Assembly (NCBI GenBank): GCA_023079485.1
Contig: CM041084.1
Coordinates: forward strand, 128,151,292 to 128,215,291
Length of the DNA: 64,000 bases
Origin: Archilochus colubris
Lineage: Eukaryota > Chordata > Aves > Apodiformes > Trochilidae
Reading direction: 5' to 3'
A program made the position numbers and the translations under genes. Every line of letters starts with the position of its first letter. The stretch's first letter is position 1. Of this stretch, positions 49,563-62,349 are shown one piece after another. The notes under the pieces were generated by a model, which saw nothing but the letters and a program-made list of their open reading frames with translations, was not told where the DNA came from and made no database searches.

Positions 49563-50660
49563 AAAATTCCCAGTGGCTGAGAGGTAGAAGGGAAGCATCT
49601 ATAACTTGTGCAATGCCCTGGTAAGGCTCAGTTCTATGTGTGCTTGCAGTGAGCTTATAAATGGAGAGCCCTGTCCAGGACAAGAGAAGTGACATATTGG
49701 CCAAGGGCCAAGAGACCTTATTGTGGCAAGGAGCTACCACACACTAGCCAGCCCTTGCTCAAAGGGTCACCACTTCAGCATTTTGCCAGCTCCTTTGCAC
49801 AAATTTCTGCCCTGTCCCTGCCTGTGTTTCCTCTGGACTGGTCCTATACTTCTTGTGCACAATTCAGCTCCTCTTCTCTGCTATGTGCTACCTCCTCAAG
49901 CTCCTTCATCAGTTATATTCAATTTCCCATCTACTACTTGGCTGATAGTCATGCTCTGCACTCCTCAAAGTCACCTTTCCTCATTGCAGAGTCTCTTGTT
50001 TCCCCCTGCCCAGTGAAATGGGGTGAAACAGGGGCAAAACAGGAGCAGCGGTGACAGCACAGCTGCTTATTGGATATTTCTGTGTCAAATCAGCAGCCTC
50101 TCTCCTGCCTTAATGCCTGTCTGCTCCAATGCCAAGATAAAAGTTTGTGGAGTTCTGGCACTTTTACTGACCAGAGGAAATCTCTGCAGGTTGATATTTG
50201 CCATTATAGAGGTGATCCTATTGCCTTTTAAATGCACGATGCTTTAAACAAATGTTAAAGAACTGCAGGAACAGGTGATCTCCTTGCTCCAGAATATCTC
50301 TTATCTAAATACTGGTTTGCTAAAAGGACATGTGCATGCACACACACACATTGAAGTTTGTCTTGACGAATTTTCCCCTCTCTATTTGCCATATTCCTTA
50401 TCTACACTTAAGCACATCAATAGCTACAATAATGTATCTAGGAGCAATGATTCTTACACATGTAGTTAAACACTAATAATTTATAAGCAGGTAAAGATAA
50501 TGAAAGTCTATTTGATTACTTATGCTACTTTCTTGCTGCTGCAAAAATAGTTCATAAAAAAACCTCTGTCAATTTGAAAAAGTGATGAGGATAAGGTAAG
50601 TTGAATGGATGTTCCAGTGGACAGAAAATATCTAGAATATGTCTTTGTTTATCTGTTTTA
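49563..50660. other. spacer between CR1 copies, nothing recognised
   Basis: No gene or named repeat family was seen, apart from a short (CA)n run near 50338. Confidence 0.5.
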
Positions 50661-51024
50661 GTCTGGAGAAAAGGAGGCTGAGAGGAGACCTTATGGCTCT
50701 CTTCAAATACCTCAGGGGAAGTTGGAGCAAGGAGGGGAACAGCCTCTTCTCCTTAGTGAACTGTGATAGGACACAGAGGAAATGGATGGAAGCTGCACCA
50801 GGGGAGGTTTAGGGTGGATGTTAGGAAACATTTTTTCACTGGGAGGGTTGTCAGGCATTGGAATGTCCTGCCCAGGACAGTGGTGGAGCCAATATCCCTT
50901 GAGGCATTTAAAAGGCATTTGGACCTGGTCCTTAAGGACATGGTTTAGTAGTTAGATTATGGTGTTGGTCAAAGGTTGGACTTGATGATCTTGGAGGTCT
51001 CTTCCAACCTAAACATTCTGTGAT
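50661..51024 (+). mobile_element. CR1 LINE fragment, sense, ~365 bp
   Basis: It starts GTCTGGAGAAAAGGAGGCTG and encodes [20 protein letters not shown] then [20 protein letters not shown], the CR1 ORF2 C-terminus. It ends with GACTTGATGATCTTGGAGG and CTTCCAACCTAAACATTCTG. It is 5'-truncated. Confidence 0.95.
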
Positions 51025-51165
51025 GCTGCGTGTTTATTTCTAGAGGTTAAACACTTTTAAGGAGAATAGCTCTGTCAGAAAAGGTTCTGTTGGCCTGGGA
51101 TCCAATCAGATCTGTGATAGTATCTCTTTAATTTGAAAAGGGATGAAATCCTGGTAAGCCTTTCT

Positions 51166-51213
51166 CCTTCCTAGTAGTAGTATCCAAGTAGTATCCTTCC
51201 TAGTAGTAGTATC
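51166..51213. repeat. 29-bp tandem duplication
   Basis: CCTTCCTAGTAGTAGTAT occurs at 51166 and again at 51195 with an AAGTAGTAT spacer, giving a period of 29 bp over nearly two copies. Confidence 0.8.
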
Positions 51214-52504
51214 ACTACCCCAGAGGTTGCTTTAGAGGGGATATGATGTGCACTTCCATACAGTAATGATTCTATAAAATAATCAGTGCATTTCAGCATG
51301 GACACAGACTCTAAGCCTCTCACCCTCAATGTTTTGTATTTTAGCTGTGGGAAACACTGAACAAGGAATCATAAAAGCACAATCTCCCTGAAAGAGCCAG
51401 CTAGGCTCAACTTCCTACTTGCCAGCAAGGCTGAGGACTCCCTGCAATGCCAAACAGCAGCAATGAGGGGACATCTCTGCAGTCCTGCAAGTAGGAGCAC
51501 ATCTATTGACAGGAGAAAGTGGAAAGGGTCATGCCATGTAATGCCTTGTGTGTCCTGGGAGCTGGATGCCAAACAGCAAGGACCAGGTTTGCAACTGGCC
51601 AGCTGTGCTCTGGAAATCAGAACAGACCTGGGCTTAACAAAGGTGAGGCTGTGAGTGGATGTGATTTTTTATTTTCCAAGCACCCAGCATGGGGAAAATG
51701 AGCAAGAGTGGGATCACCCTTTGCAGCTACTACATCTCCACTGAGCTCACTGCTTCAGCACCTCATCTCCATGCTGCAGTAAGGTTGGCCAGATCACTCC
51801 TGAGGCATCATCATCCAAAGAAGCAGTGGGTTTCATCCCCAATTTTAGATACATATACATTTAACTAAAAAAAGTAAAAAATTGTGGGTTTTTTGTCTTT
51901 TAGAATTTATCATTCATCCAGATATTTTCCAGCGCTCACCCTAGAGGAATCCAAACCTGTTGCCAAACTGCTTTTCTCAGTACTTTTGTGTGACCTGTTG
52001 GAAAGCAGAGGAAACAAACACTGAACACAACTGGAGCAAGCAATGGTGAAGGCAGGTATGAAAGACACCTGCTTAAAATGCAAGTGGGAGTATGTGCACA
52101 GCATTTTGCAAAAGCTTCGATTGGTTTAAATGTTTCCACTTAATTAATGCAACTCTACATTTAGATAAGCTCCTGAGGGATGATTCCTAAACAAGTTTTC
52201 CTAGGAGATTATCCAAGTCTGGATGACTTCTTATTTCTGGTTTTCTAACACTAGGCAGAGCTGAAAGGGATGATGCAAAATCGTTCCTGCTGGTTTGATT
52301 TAACGGGCATGCTCCAAGCCAAGTGAAGGCACTGCCACTTGTTCCCAGCACACATTAAACCAGTCTCAGTGGGAAGCTGGCCTACAGCCATCTCAGCTTG
52401 CCTTGCCTAGTTACAGGATGGTTTAATGCTCAGAGACATGATCACTTTTGGAGGAACTCATCAGCCAAATGTCTTCACATTGCCTTTAATCAGTGGCAAA
52501 GGGA
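51214..52504. other. spacer between CR1 copies, nothing recognised
   Basis: Only short unrelated open frames. No repeat family or gene recognised. Confidence 0.5.
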
Positions 52505-53011
52505 GATCCAGTTCTGGGCCCCCCAGTACAGGAAGGATATCAAGGTCCTGGAGCAGGTCCAAAGGAGGGCAACCAGGCTGGTGAAAGGACTCGAGCACAG
52601 ACCCTATGAGGAGAGGCTGAGAGAGCTGGGGTTGTTCAGCCTAAAGAAGAGGCAGCTCAGGGGAGACCTCATCGCTCTCTACAACTACCTGAAAGGGGGG
52701 TGTAGCCAGGTGGGGGTTGGGCTCTTTTCCCAGACGACTTTCAACAAGACAAGAGGGCATGGTCGTAAGTTGTGCCAGGGAGGTTTAGGTTAGATATTAG
52801 AAAGAATTTCTTTACAGAGGGTGATCAGGCATTGGAATGGGCTGCCCAGGGAAGTAGTGGAGTCTCCGTCCCTGGAGATATTTAAAAAGAGACTGGATGT
52901 GGCACTCAGTGCCATGGTCTAACAACCCCAATGGTGGTTCAAGGGTTGGACTCGATGACCTCTGAGGTCCCTTCCAACCCAACCAATTCTATGATTCTAT
53001 GATTCTATGAT
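52505..53011 (+). mobile_element. CR1 LINE fragment, sense, ~507 bp, best-preserved 3' end
   Basis: It encodes [20 protein letters not shown], then [20 protein letters not shown] and [20 protein letters not shown], the CR1 ORF2 C-terminus. A stop or frameshift follows GGFRLG (near 52793). The 3' terminus is intact: GATGACCTCTGAGGTCCCTT, then CCAACCCAACCAATTCTATG and tandem ATTCTATG units ending at 53011. It is 5'-truncated, so immobile. Confidence 0.97.
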
Positions 53012-56000
53012 ATTTGTGTGTGCATTTACACACTAACACCATTTGACTCGGGCCTTATTCTGTAGCAATTCTGGGCAGTGGTTTTGAGAAGAGCTCTCAG
53101 AGCAGGAGAGAATCTAGGAGTGGTGATAGTTGAGGGGAGATGAGTGTGCCAGCCCTGCTCACCCCATCCAAAAGTTACAACCATGAAAGTCAGAATGATG
53201 GGGCTGTATCAATGTCAGCAGCAGAGGAAAGGTGAGCAGAGGACTGGGGTGCTGCTAGTGCAGAGGAAACAGGGTGAGCTAATGCTTGGGAGCCTGAAGA
53301 TCCTCATCTAGAGGACAAGATCGTTAACTGACGTTTTCCATAATTTGAAAGTGTGCTTTAAAACTATGCTTATACAAGGATGAGCCTTCTCTTTACTGAA
53401 GGCCAGTGCAGCAAGCCTGTCATCAAGCATGTTATTGCAGAGATGACAGGATTAAGTTTGTGCTGGTGACAGCAGTGTTGCTTGCCAGGTACAAGGCAGT
53501 TTTGCAAGGGCAGAGTTTGTTACAGGCAGGACCTTAAACAACTTTAAAGAACCTTAAAATCATCTTTCAAGTTGCAAAGCATGTGAAGAGGTTTGTTCCT
53601 CGGAGGTATCTCTCAAAGTGAAGCAAAGCTGATGGATTTAACTCAGACAAATAGCATTTGTGTTGGTGCTGTTGGCTAAAGTCAGATTTTAGCTCCCCAA
53701 GGAAAATCTGGAATAATCCTTTTGAAGGGCTCCAGATTTAAAGAGGTGCCTCCTGTCTGTGTGTGGCACTGTCTCCACTCTCTGGGGAAGGGATGCCTCT
53801 GGCTGTGGCAGGCATTACCCTGCATTACACAGCCTGACCCCAGATGAAGATCAGGCTCTACGTGACTTTAGTGCATACCACGTGTTGGTTTTATTTTTTT
53901 TTTTTTCATGGCACAGCAGCAACTGCCTTATGCTGTATTTTGAGCAGTGAGTTGAGAGGATTACTGACGACAAGCAGCATTGTGTGGGGAGCATTCCCCC
54001 ACCGTGATGCACAAGGATTTAGGTATGTAACTCCAGATGAAGCTGCGTAACAGTCACAATAAACTGGTTTTGCATCAGTCCCTAATGCTTTGCCCAGCTG
54101 CCATCCCTGGAAAGCAGCACCTGGCTCTGTGGAGAGCCACAGCAGCCCACAGGACAGCAGGGCCAGACTGCAGCTGTGCCTCTGAGCACTGGGTACAGAT
54201 GTGATGGGATGGGGATGCTGAACCCCTCCTTGAGACCCCTCCTCTCCAGCTTCAGTTGCCCGGAGAGCTGAAGAAATCCCTCACAAGAAAACTGCTGTGC
54301 TCCTTAGCGAGAGTTTAATTTTTTAAATGACAGTCTTGCAACTTCTCTAAATAATTCTCAAGGCCTCAGCAGTGACCAGGAGAGTCGCTTGATCCCTGCT
54401 CAGCTGCCCAGCCCTTTCATCCTATAATTCAGTTTAATGCTCCAAAGAAATACAGTGCTTATCCCCATTACACAACCACAGTTCAGGCCATCCTGCTGGG
54501 AGGCCTCAGTGCCAGCCTACCTATTTTAGCATCAACCCCTCTCAGAACTATTAAGTTGCTGATACTGATTGCATCATGTTGATTTATGCCATAAAACAAA
54601 TGATGATAATTTCTCAAGGCTATACGATATAAAAACTTCTGGGTCAGGACCATACTTTATTTACACTGGCTTAAAGCTGTGGTTGTAGGTTATTCTAATT
54701 CTTACGGTCTTTATCTTCTTTTTACTTTCTTCACTAAGAGATGTGATGTTTTTAATGGCTAGCAGTTTATGGAGATGTTTTATAAGGTAAATAAAGCATG
54801 TGTCTCTTACTGTCTGGACTCCCCAAACTTTAAAAATGCAGCCTGCCTCCTTCCCTCTCCTCTTCCCCTCACCCCTGGCTGCTGGTGTCTGCCTTCCCCA
54901 GGCTCAGTGCACTCATGGCTTGACAGGCTCCTTCTTACAAGGCATAGCCTCAAATCCATGGTACCTGTGAGGGATTTAGGGCACGAGGACATGGGGAAAG
55001 ATCTCTGCTGGCTTTCATCTCCCAGGCAGCATCCTCCATCTGCTTGCACTTTCAAACCCATTGCTACTCTTATGGCAGCAACTACCAAAGAGTAGTTGGT
55101 AGGGGATGCCCTTCCCTTGCATTTAAGGTGCACAAAGAAAAAGATGGAGGATGGGTTGTTGCCATACATCAAAGCTTCCTAAAGCTTCCTAGAGTACAAT
55201 TAGCAGAGCGAGGGGAACTTTGCAGGTGTGGTTTTCCACTAAGCAGGTTCCTCAATGCTCACCCACACCTACCTCATGTGAGGACACTTGTACACATATT
55301 CATAGTTTATGGTTTACATCATGGTGCTGAGTCAGAATATACTAGAGTGGAAACATACTTGCATTTCAGGAAGACTTTACCACTGGACTTTGAAAATCAC
55401 AGCAGCTGCTGCTGCCTGGCTGGTGTCCTTGCCCTCAGACCTTCCTTTCAATCTGCAAACCCTTATTTATTTTTTTTTCCCCAAGGAGTACACACTCCAG
55501 CACAGCAAACTGAAGGCTAATGACAAGAGACTTGCTTTTCTAAGTTACCCTCCTTGGGCCTCTCAGATGTAGCCTGTGACCTCCTGGGGAACAAAGCTAC
55601 ATTAGAGCCCACAGCGCTGGGCTGCAGGTCTCAGAGCACCCAGCTCTTTCTCCACCCAAAGTTTGGAGGGATAGTTGTCAAATGTGACAGCTGAATTGGT
55701 TAGACTCAAAAGTTACTAAACTAAAGTTACTTCCTCAAAGTTTGAATTGCATGCATGTCCTGAGCTTTTCCCAGGATGTCTGGATTGAGATAAGATTTAT
55801 TCTGAAAGATGAATAAGCATAGTTTCAAGTCTGTAAAGAAAACAACAGCTGATAAGAAAGAAAAAAAGTGTGAGAAGGAATGTTTTATTTTTAAGTGGTT
55901 GAAATGTGATTGTGCTCACTTAAAAAATTGTGCTTACTGTCAAAATACAGAGGGAGATTCAGTACCTAAATACTACTGGTGTTAGCTTATTGAAATTCTC

Positions 56001-56982
56001 CCCATTCTCCTGTGTGCTCCTGTTCTTGGATAAAATAGAGCCCAACCCATCTGAGAGCAAGGAGAGACAGGTGATTCTCCTCCCCCTTACAGGACCTGCT
56101 GAATAGCCAGCATGGAAACTCCCGGTCTTTCTTTGATACAGACTATATCCAGCTCCCTTGCAGATTGGAGATTTCTGGTGGCAACTTGCACTAAGGCTCA
56201 GCCTGAGCTCCCAGCATGGGCAGTTCTGTCCCAGGACTGAAGGCACTCTCCACCCTTTGGTGAAGCCTTGCAGGCCTGTTCTCATGTCATTCAATTGAAA
56301 TACTTGACTTCAGAGCAGTTAATGAACTCCCATTTTCAGCCCTTAGTCCTTTAAATAGCAGAACAGGAAATACGAGTAACTTGCAACATGTGACAGAAAA
56401 GGAAAAGTAGCTGCTTCATTCTTTTATGGCCTGTTACCCTATGAAACAATGACGTGAGAATGTGTTGAGACAAACCTGATGAGGTGCTCTCTGCTGTGAG
56501 GTGCCTATTAAGGCTGTTTGTTTTTCCCCTATTTAAAGGTGTCATTTGCCTTATGATGGATCCTGAAAGTACCCAAGGTAACCACATGCCCAGCACTGGC
56601 CGAGAACCCCGAGTGGGGAATTGTTATTGCAAGGTCTGAGAAAACGTCTGACATCTGGAAATTATCCACTTTATAAACATATTCTTTATAAAGAAGTAAT
56701 GGTCTCCAGGTTCTAGGAAGGATTTCCAATATACTGCAGGGGAAAAAAGATCTGCAAAAAGAGAGCAGTTAAGGATTTTAGCTTACACTAGCAACCCCGG
56801 CATGAAGCACCTGGCTGGATAGTCGGGGTGTGAAGGCTGCTGACGGCTGTGTCACCGTATCCTCCTGTGCTTGGGTGACTGGTGATGTGCACATTCAGTC
56901 TGCAGAACAGATGGACCCCAGTATCTTCTTAGCTTAGCTTGGTTTAGCAATTCAAATCTGGAATATTCTCTTTACAATTGCC

Positions 56983-57064
56983 CAGGACAGATATTTAATT
57001 GCTGTTCAGGACATGGATCTGTTCAGGATAGATATTTTATTGCTGTTCAGGACACGGATAGACT
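56983..57064. repeat. 41-bp tandem duplication
   Basis: The unit beginning CAGGACAGATATTTAATTGC at 56983 is repeated at 57024 as CAGGATAGATATTTTATTGC. Both continue TGTTCAGGACAYGGAT. There are two copies with a few substitutions. Confidence 0.9.
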
Positions 57065-59880
57065 CTTCTATACCACTCTCCTTTTTCATAGTTTAATTGT
57101 TTCCAGCCTTCCTTATTGGAATGGAACTAAATTTATATCTAGCATGGAAAAAAAATGAAAAGAGGTGTTTTAGACATATGTGGGAAGATGCAACCAGAAG
57201 CCTGATTTAAAGTGTTTCCAGGTCTCAATCTTAGTAAGAATATAATTTTGAGAAAAATCTGAAATAATTTTGCAATATACTAGGGGAACATGGGAGAAAT
57301 TGGAGTCATCATTCATAAGAAAACCAACAGAGAGGATGCTACAATTTCCTGTAAACTCTTCGTTTCAGCTGAAGAGCATGTCTTGAACAGTGCATGGATG
57401 TGCTGGAGACTCAAAGCAGGTGGATTTCCCAAGATATACACAGAAATCAAAGCACACTGGGCATCTTATGTTAACGAGCAACCGATTGCACTGCAGAGAA
57501 TGTTTTAAAGCCACTTATCTTCCACTTGTAAACAAGACACCTCACTGATTCAAAGCGCGTAAAACAATGCTGCAACAGCTTTTATCTCTGAAGTGTTGGA
57601 ATCAGAGATGTTTATATCTCTGATATAAAACCTATAATTTAAAATTAAGCCAGATATTGCATTGTGCATTGGGATTCAGGAAAAGCTTATATTTATTTAG
57701 GGCTAATAAGACTAATAATAACTCTTACTATGATAAAGCTTTTATTTTTAGAAGACACACACCCTCCTACTTCAGCATGCAGAACAACCTCTTCCTGCAA
57801 GTGACAGTAACTGAGACTGAGTGAGACCATGATACGCTGTGGTAAGCACTACTTTGGATAACTGGCCTCAGGATATAATCTCTTCCTAAACCCATCTGCA
57901 TGCACAAGATTGTACCCTGATTGCATCGATGTGAATGCTCTTCCCAGGAAGGGCCAGGCAGCTGTCACAATCTGCTGGAGCAATTTGTGCACTTTTTCTT
58001 AATCCCGAGCAGCCCGCTCTGCCTAGATAAAGAGTATGATGCTAAATTCAACCTTCCTGTCTCTGGTGTCTGCTTCCCCCCTTCCTGAGAATGCTGTTTA
58101 CATCAGGGAGGTCAGGACACGGGCTTCCGAGAGCAGTTGGATTGCTGACCATTCCAGAGCTGCTTTGCAGTAGCTGGAAGAGATAGATACACTCACTGTA
58201 TTTAACTACTATTACATATATTGCATTGTCTTAGAGTTAGGCCATCCTGCTTGCCTTTAAATGGAGATTAAAAAATTCTATGGCTAGTTAATAAATAACC
58301 TATCACCCTTCAAGAGCTAGTTAACATTTTTTCCCCTCTGTAAACAACAGCATTTTAAAACAGATGTCATTAAGGTACTTGGAGCTGTTGTTTAACGAGT
58401 ATGAAAATGTCCTCCTGCTCTCTGTCTCCCAGTGCTTTACTATAAGCTCTGAGGCTGTAACGTTTCAGTTTCACTGAACTCATAAAAACCTTCAAGATAA
58501 ATTGCTTATATTTGAATAACAGTTATAAAACATTAGGTAAGAGGATTTATAGCATCCTTGAATATCTTGGGTCTTATATCTAAAATGTATGACCAGGAAA
58601 CAGCTTTCAAAATACCGCAGGAATCCTTTCTCACAGATTTTTAGATGAAAAACCCATTAACCCAAATGAACCACACTCAAGCCCCATGTTCCACAGTGCT
58701 CACATGGAAGCAGGCAGGTAGCCTCTGAGGATGAAGTCCCTCCTGCACTGTGCTTCCCTATGCAGCTCAGGTTCCTAGGATGGCAGTGGAAGAAGGCCAG
58801 TGGATGGGTGAGTATGGGTGTCAGCTCCTGGAATTGCAATCCCGAAAGACTCCTAGAAAGGACAATTCCCATACAAAGTTTTGTCCTTGCTTTTGACAGC
58901 TTATGGGCATTTGAACTTCACCCTACAGCATACTATTTCATGTGAACTAGTACAAAAGTTTCTTTCCCTTAGGTGTGTCTCCTGGACTTTAGAAGCAAAC
59001 AGAAACCAATGGCTTATTTCTTGCCTGAAAATGTTCTCACAAAACTTTTCTATATGCAGCTTCTCACAGTGTGCTTGCTACTCAGTCTTGCTTGTTCCTA
59101 TTTTCTCTACTAAACCTTTTTGTTCAACTATTTCTCTTATTGCAGAGAAGTAAGTAAAAATGCAGTGTTACAGAGAACATTATTCACCTATGGTGTATCT
59201 AGGCTCAACTTGGATACTCCCTATTTTACCAGTAAAATAAGGAAACTCTAGTTTCATGGTTGAAATGTTTGTGTTTCTAGTTAAAAGAACCTCATTGCTT
59301 CTGCAGAAACAGACTCAGCTTCATCAGTTATCAGAGTCCCCATTTAATTCCATCAACTAGAAATCTGCTTTGTACATTCACACTTAATGGTTCCCAAGGA
59401 ACCAGAAGGGAGTGATGACTGAAAAAGGCCCTGTGTGTATGTGAGCTCACAGGAGGCAGGGTGTATTGCTAACGTGCAGCTGACACAACTTTTAAAAACT
59501 GTTTCTTCTCCAAAACCTTAGCCAGAGCTCATGGCCAATGAACTGTAGGATGTAGGACAACTCTCACTGCCATTATTCTGACTGCTCTGCAGCACCTTCA
59601 GCTTTCTGCATGGCTTTTTGACACTGATTTTGTTTACTTATTTATTTTCTAAATCGTGGCCTTTTACTATTCTAAGATCTGCCACCTTTTAGCACCTTGG
59701 GTGATATACTTTATATATTTTGTATCGGAAATTATTACATCCTAAAGTATGCAACCTCTACTTGCCAAAACACTTAACAGCATAGTCAGGGAAAATTAAT
59801 TTGGGCAGGGTGAAATGAAAATCCAGAGGGCAACTTAGCTCTTCCGCTGATGTTGTCAGAGGATAAACATACATAAACTC

Positions 59881-59930
59881 ATGTATATATATATATATAT
59901 ATATGTATACATATACACACACACACACAT
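59881..59930. repeat. (TA)n-(CA)n compound microsatellite
   Basis: A run of TA dinucleotides, a short TGTATACATA interruption, then a CA run. It is likely to be polymorphic. Confidence 0.95.
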
Positions 59931-61295
59931 TTTTTTATGCTTTTAATGTTGACAGCTAAAACAGTTCATATGCTTCAGTATTGGTCAAGGTCCACTTGAG
60001 GACTGTTTGGATGAAGTTACAGAAGCCAAGTGGAGTTGCCACAGATGAACAGGCCACTTATAATTACACCATTAGAAGACAAATGCAAGAGTGCATTGAA
60101 CGTAAATCTTCATTATTCTAGAAAAAAAAAATGTATGAGCTTGATTAGCCAAGCAGAAGCCTGAACTATAACATCAGCGGTGCTGCTCTGCCCTCTGCAG
60201 ACTAGATCGTATAATCACATTTTAGCCCAATTACATTTGAATCTCAACAGAAAAGAAGTGGTCAATGTGAAATGAACATATACACTTTCTACCGGCTAAG
60301 GGTGCACTGTGACACTGCAAGTCACAGGTCAGGAGGGCTCCTGAGGCTGTTTTCTGTGTGTTCTCACCAAGTCCACACTGACCACAAAGTTTGGGAATTA
60401 CTGCCTGAACAGCACCAACACCAAATTCAGAATGGAGTATGGGGAATATTTGTGTCTGTGACTCTAATGTATGCCACACAGCACATCAGAATAGAGATAA
60501 CAGATTCTTCCCTGTACTAAGAATGGTGTTCTACAGCAAGATCCAGGGGACAGCAAATGCTGTGATTCTTTGATTGATCTCCCACTTTAAAGCCACCCGC
60601 TTGCAGTAACCTACCTTGACTGATACACAACACTACCAGCATCCCACTCTGCAGGAAATCCAGCTATATGCCACCTTCCACAGCAGCTGGCTCCACATTT
60701 TTGTTCTAAGTAAACATTCAAGAAATGTGTTAGTGCATCCCCCTTTATATGTTCTCTATATTTTAATGTGATCTTCTCATGTTATCTGGTAAAGAATGTT
60801 AAAGCTCATTTACTTCTCAGGCATTTCTCCATCCTCACTGATCTGAGAAAACACACGTAACAGTACTTATTGTTTCTTATGAGCTGCACAATGGGTTTGT
60901 ATTAAGGGTATTTCAGAACCCTCCTGACAGAGAAAACATGATTCTACACAATTTCCATGTCTTGGATTGGATAGGAACAACACAATAGAATTTACATGGC
61001 ATGGAGTTCAGATCTGTTCCGATTTTTCATTTTATTCAAGTGTTGACATTTGAAGAATATTTTCCCTGAAAGTATTTGCACAGGCCTTGTGCAAAAAGAG
61101 CCTGGCAGTAAGAAATATTTGCCGAGGCAGCTCCCAATACAGTCTATCTCCTGTTGTGTGACTATCACATGTGCTGGTTACATGACCCAAAGACTCATAT
61201 GTCAGGAAACATGAGAAGTCAGCAATCTTTCAACAAGCGGCAGCTCTTGGTGCCTAGCTTTGCAGAATACCTGCAATAAAAAACCTGACATGGGT

Positions 61296-61401
61296 GTGCA
61301 GAAAAATCCAAAATCTTTATTCAGTCTTATACAGTGCAGAACTTGCAATATGTAGTGCTATTATACTTTTCTAAGTTGAATTTTATGGTAGAGCAAGATC
61401 C
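61296..61401 (-). other. 3' UTR of unnamed minus-strand gene
   Basis: About 100 nt lie between the stop codon at 61402-61404 and the inferred cleavage region just beyond the polyadenylation signal. The extent is inferred from the hexamer at 61316-61321. Confidence 0.45.
61316..61321 (-). terminator. polyadenylation signal AATAAA, minus strand
   Basis: The + strand TTTATT is AATAAA on the - strand, about 80 nt after the stop codon. It is followed on that strand by a T-rich then GTG-rich stretch, as expected beyond a cleavage site. Confidence 0.55.
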
Positions 61402-61477
61402 TTAAAAATTACCCTTCTGAGCCATATTCAGCATCCGGGTTGGACACCCTTCATAGTCTGCAGGTAAAACAAGTGAG
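61402..61477 (-). CDS. unnamed gene, terminal coding exon
   Basis: On the - strand a CTTTCAG acceptor is followed by 76 nt that complete a split Cys codon and encode SLVLPADYEGCPTRMLNMAQ then KGNF and TAA. The phase is fixed by the upstream exon: the alternative acceptor CTGCAG 15 nt further in would create an immediate stop, so the first acceptor is chosen. A polyadenylation signal follows at a normal distance. I do not recognise the protein. It does not look like the CFAP418 C-terminus, although CFAP418 would be the expected neighbour from human gene order. Chance is possible because only two short exons are seen. Confidence 0.5.
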
Positions 61478-62349
61478 CTGAAAGCACATTAAAATTTGAT
61501 AAGGAGAAGCTCTGAAAATGTTCTGAATTGGATTCCTATCCAGAAGTATGGCAGGAACACTGCCTTAGACAAGCTGGTGTGACACTAAACCACTGACTGC
61601 ATTTCTAAGAGAATGCTTTTCTGTGGTTCTCATTTTGTCACCCCTCATTGCTTTTCTTTTGTTGAAGGATCTGCTCTAGGCTAATGCTGCAGGCTAGAAA
61701 ATTTCCAAGCATATCACCCAAGTAAAATGACAGTCTCAAGTTTTCACCTTGCCTGTTTCACAAACAGAAATGGCTTTATTTCTTCCAAAGCAAAAAAACT
61801 GGAGGAAAACAATGGCCACCTTTATACTTAGTAAACCTGTTCTCCAGTACTTCCGTTTGACAACAGCTGAATGGCATTCCTAAACAAAATTCTTTACATA
61901 ATCCCTGTTATCTCAGATAACTGACACTGAAATATCACTTACAGTCTGGACTACATCATGAAAACCTTGTGCAATCTTAAAATATCTTCATCAAATCAAC
62001 ATTCAAGCTCTAGTTTTACCTTTCTTTACATTCTTTTCATTTGAGAAATTTGGAAGTTTTTTTGTAACATGTAACTGAGGAAAGCAGAGGATGAGAAATA
62101 AAATATTTAATACCACTCCTCTTTCCAACTAAATAATTACATTTAATGACATGGTAGCTATTCTCAAATGTAGAAATATGCTAAATTCTGTATTTAAAAC
62201 CTGTTTTAAACTGTCCTGTCCTGTTTCAAACTTCACTTGGACAAAGAGCTGCCATATCCCACCATTCTGACCAAGGCCAGAAACAAGTAACTACACTTCA
62301 ATAAACATGATGAATTCACAAGAATGCACAGGTTTCCACTTACACTTAC
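61478..62349 (-). other. intron of unnamed minus-strand gene
   Basis: About 870 bp lies between the donor TTG|GTAAGTG (minus strand, at 62349) and the acceptor ending at 61478. No other exon or repeat was recognised in it. Confidence 0.45.

Larger units (their letters stand above)
53012..61295. other. intergenic region, no gene supported
   Basis: About 8.3 kb without a convincing exon. It holds a T run near 53894, a 41-bp tandem duplication (56983-57064), a TA/CA microsatellite (59881-59930) and several A/T-rich blocks (around 54300-54700, 57600-57760 and 58170-58520). Those blocks look like candidate conserved non-coding DNA but cannot be proven so from one sequence. Longer open frames (for example 55044-55520) have no recognisable domain. 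Confidence 0.5.

Noticed and set aside
52398..52793. 131-codon + strand frame as a possible gene
   Set aside because: Most of it is CR1 ORF2; the first ~35 codons are unrelated flanking DNA that happens to be open.
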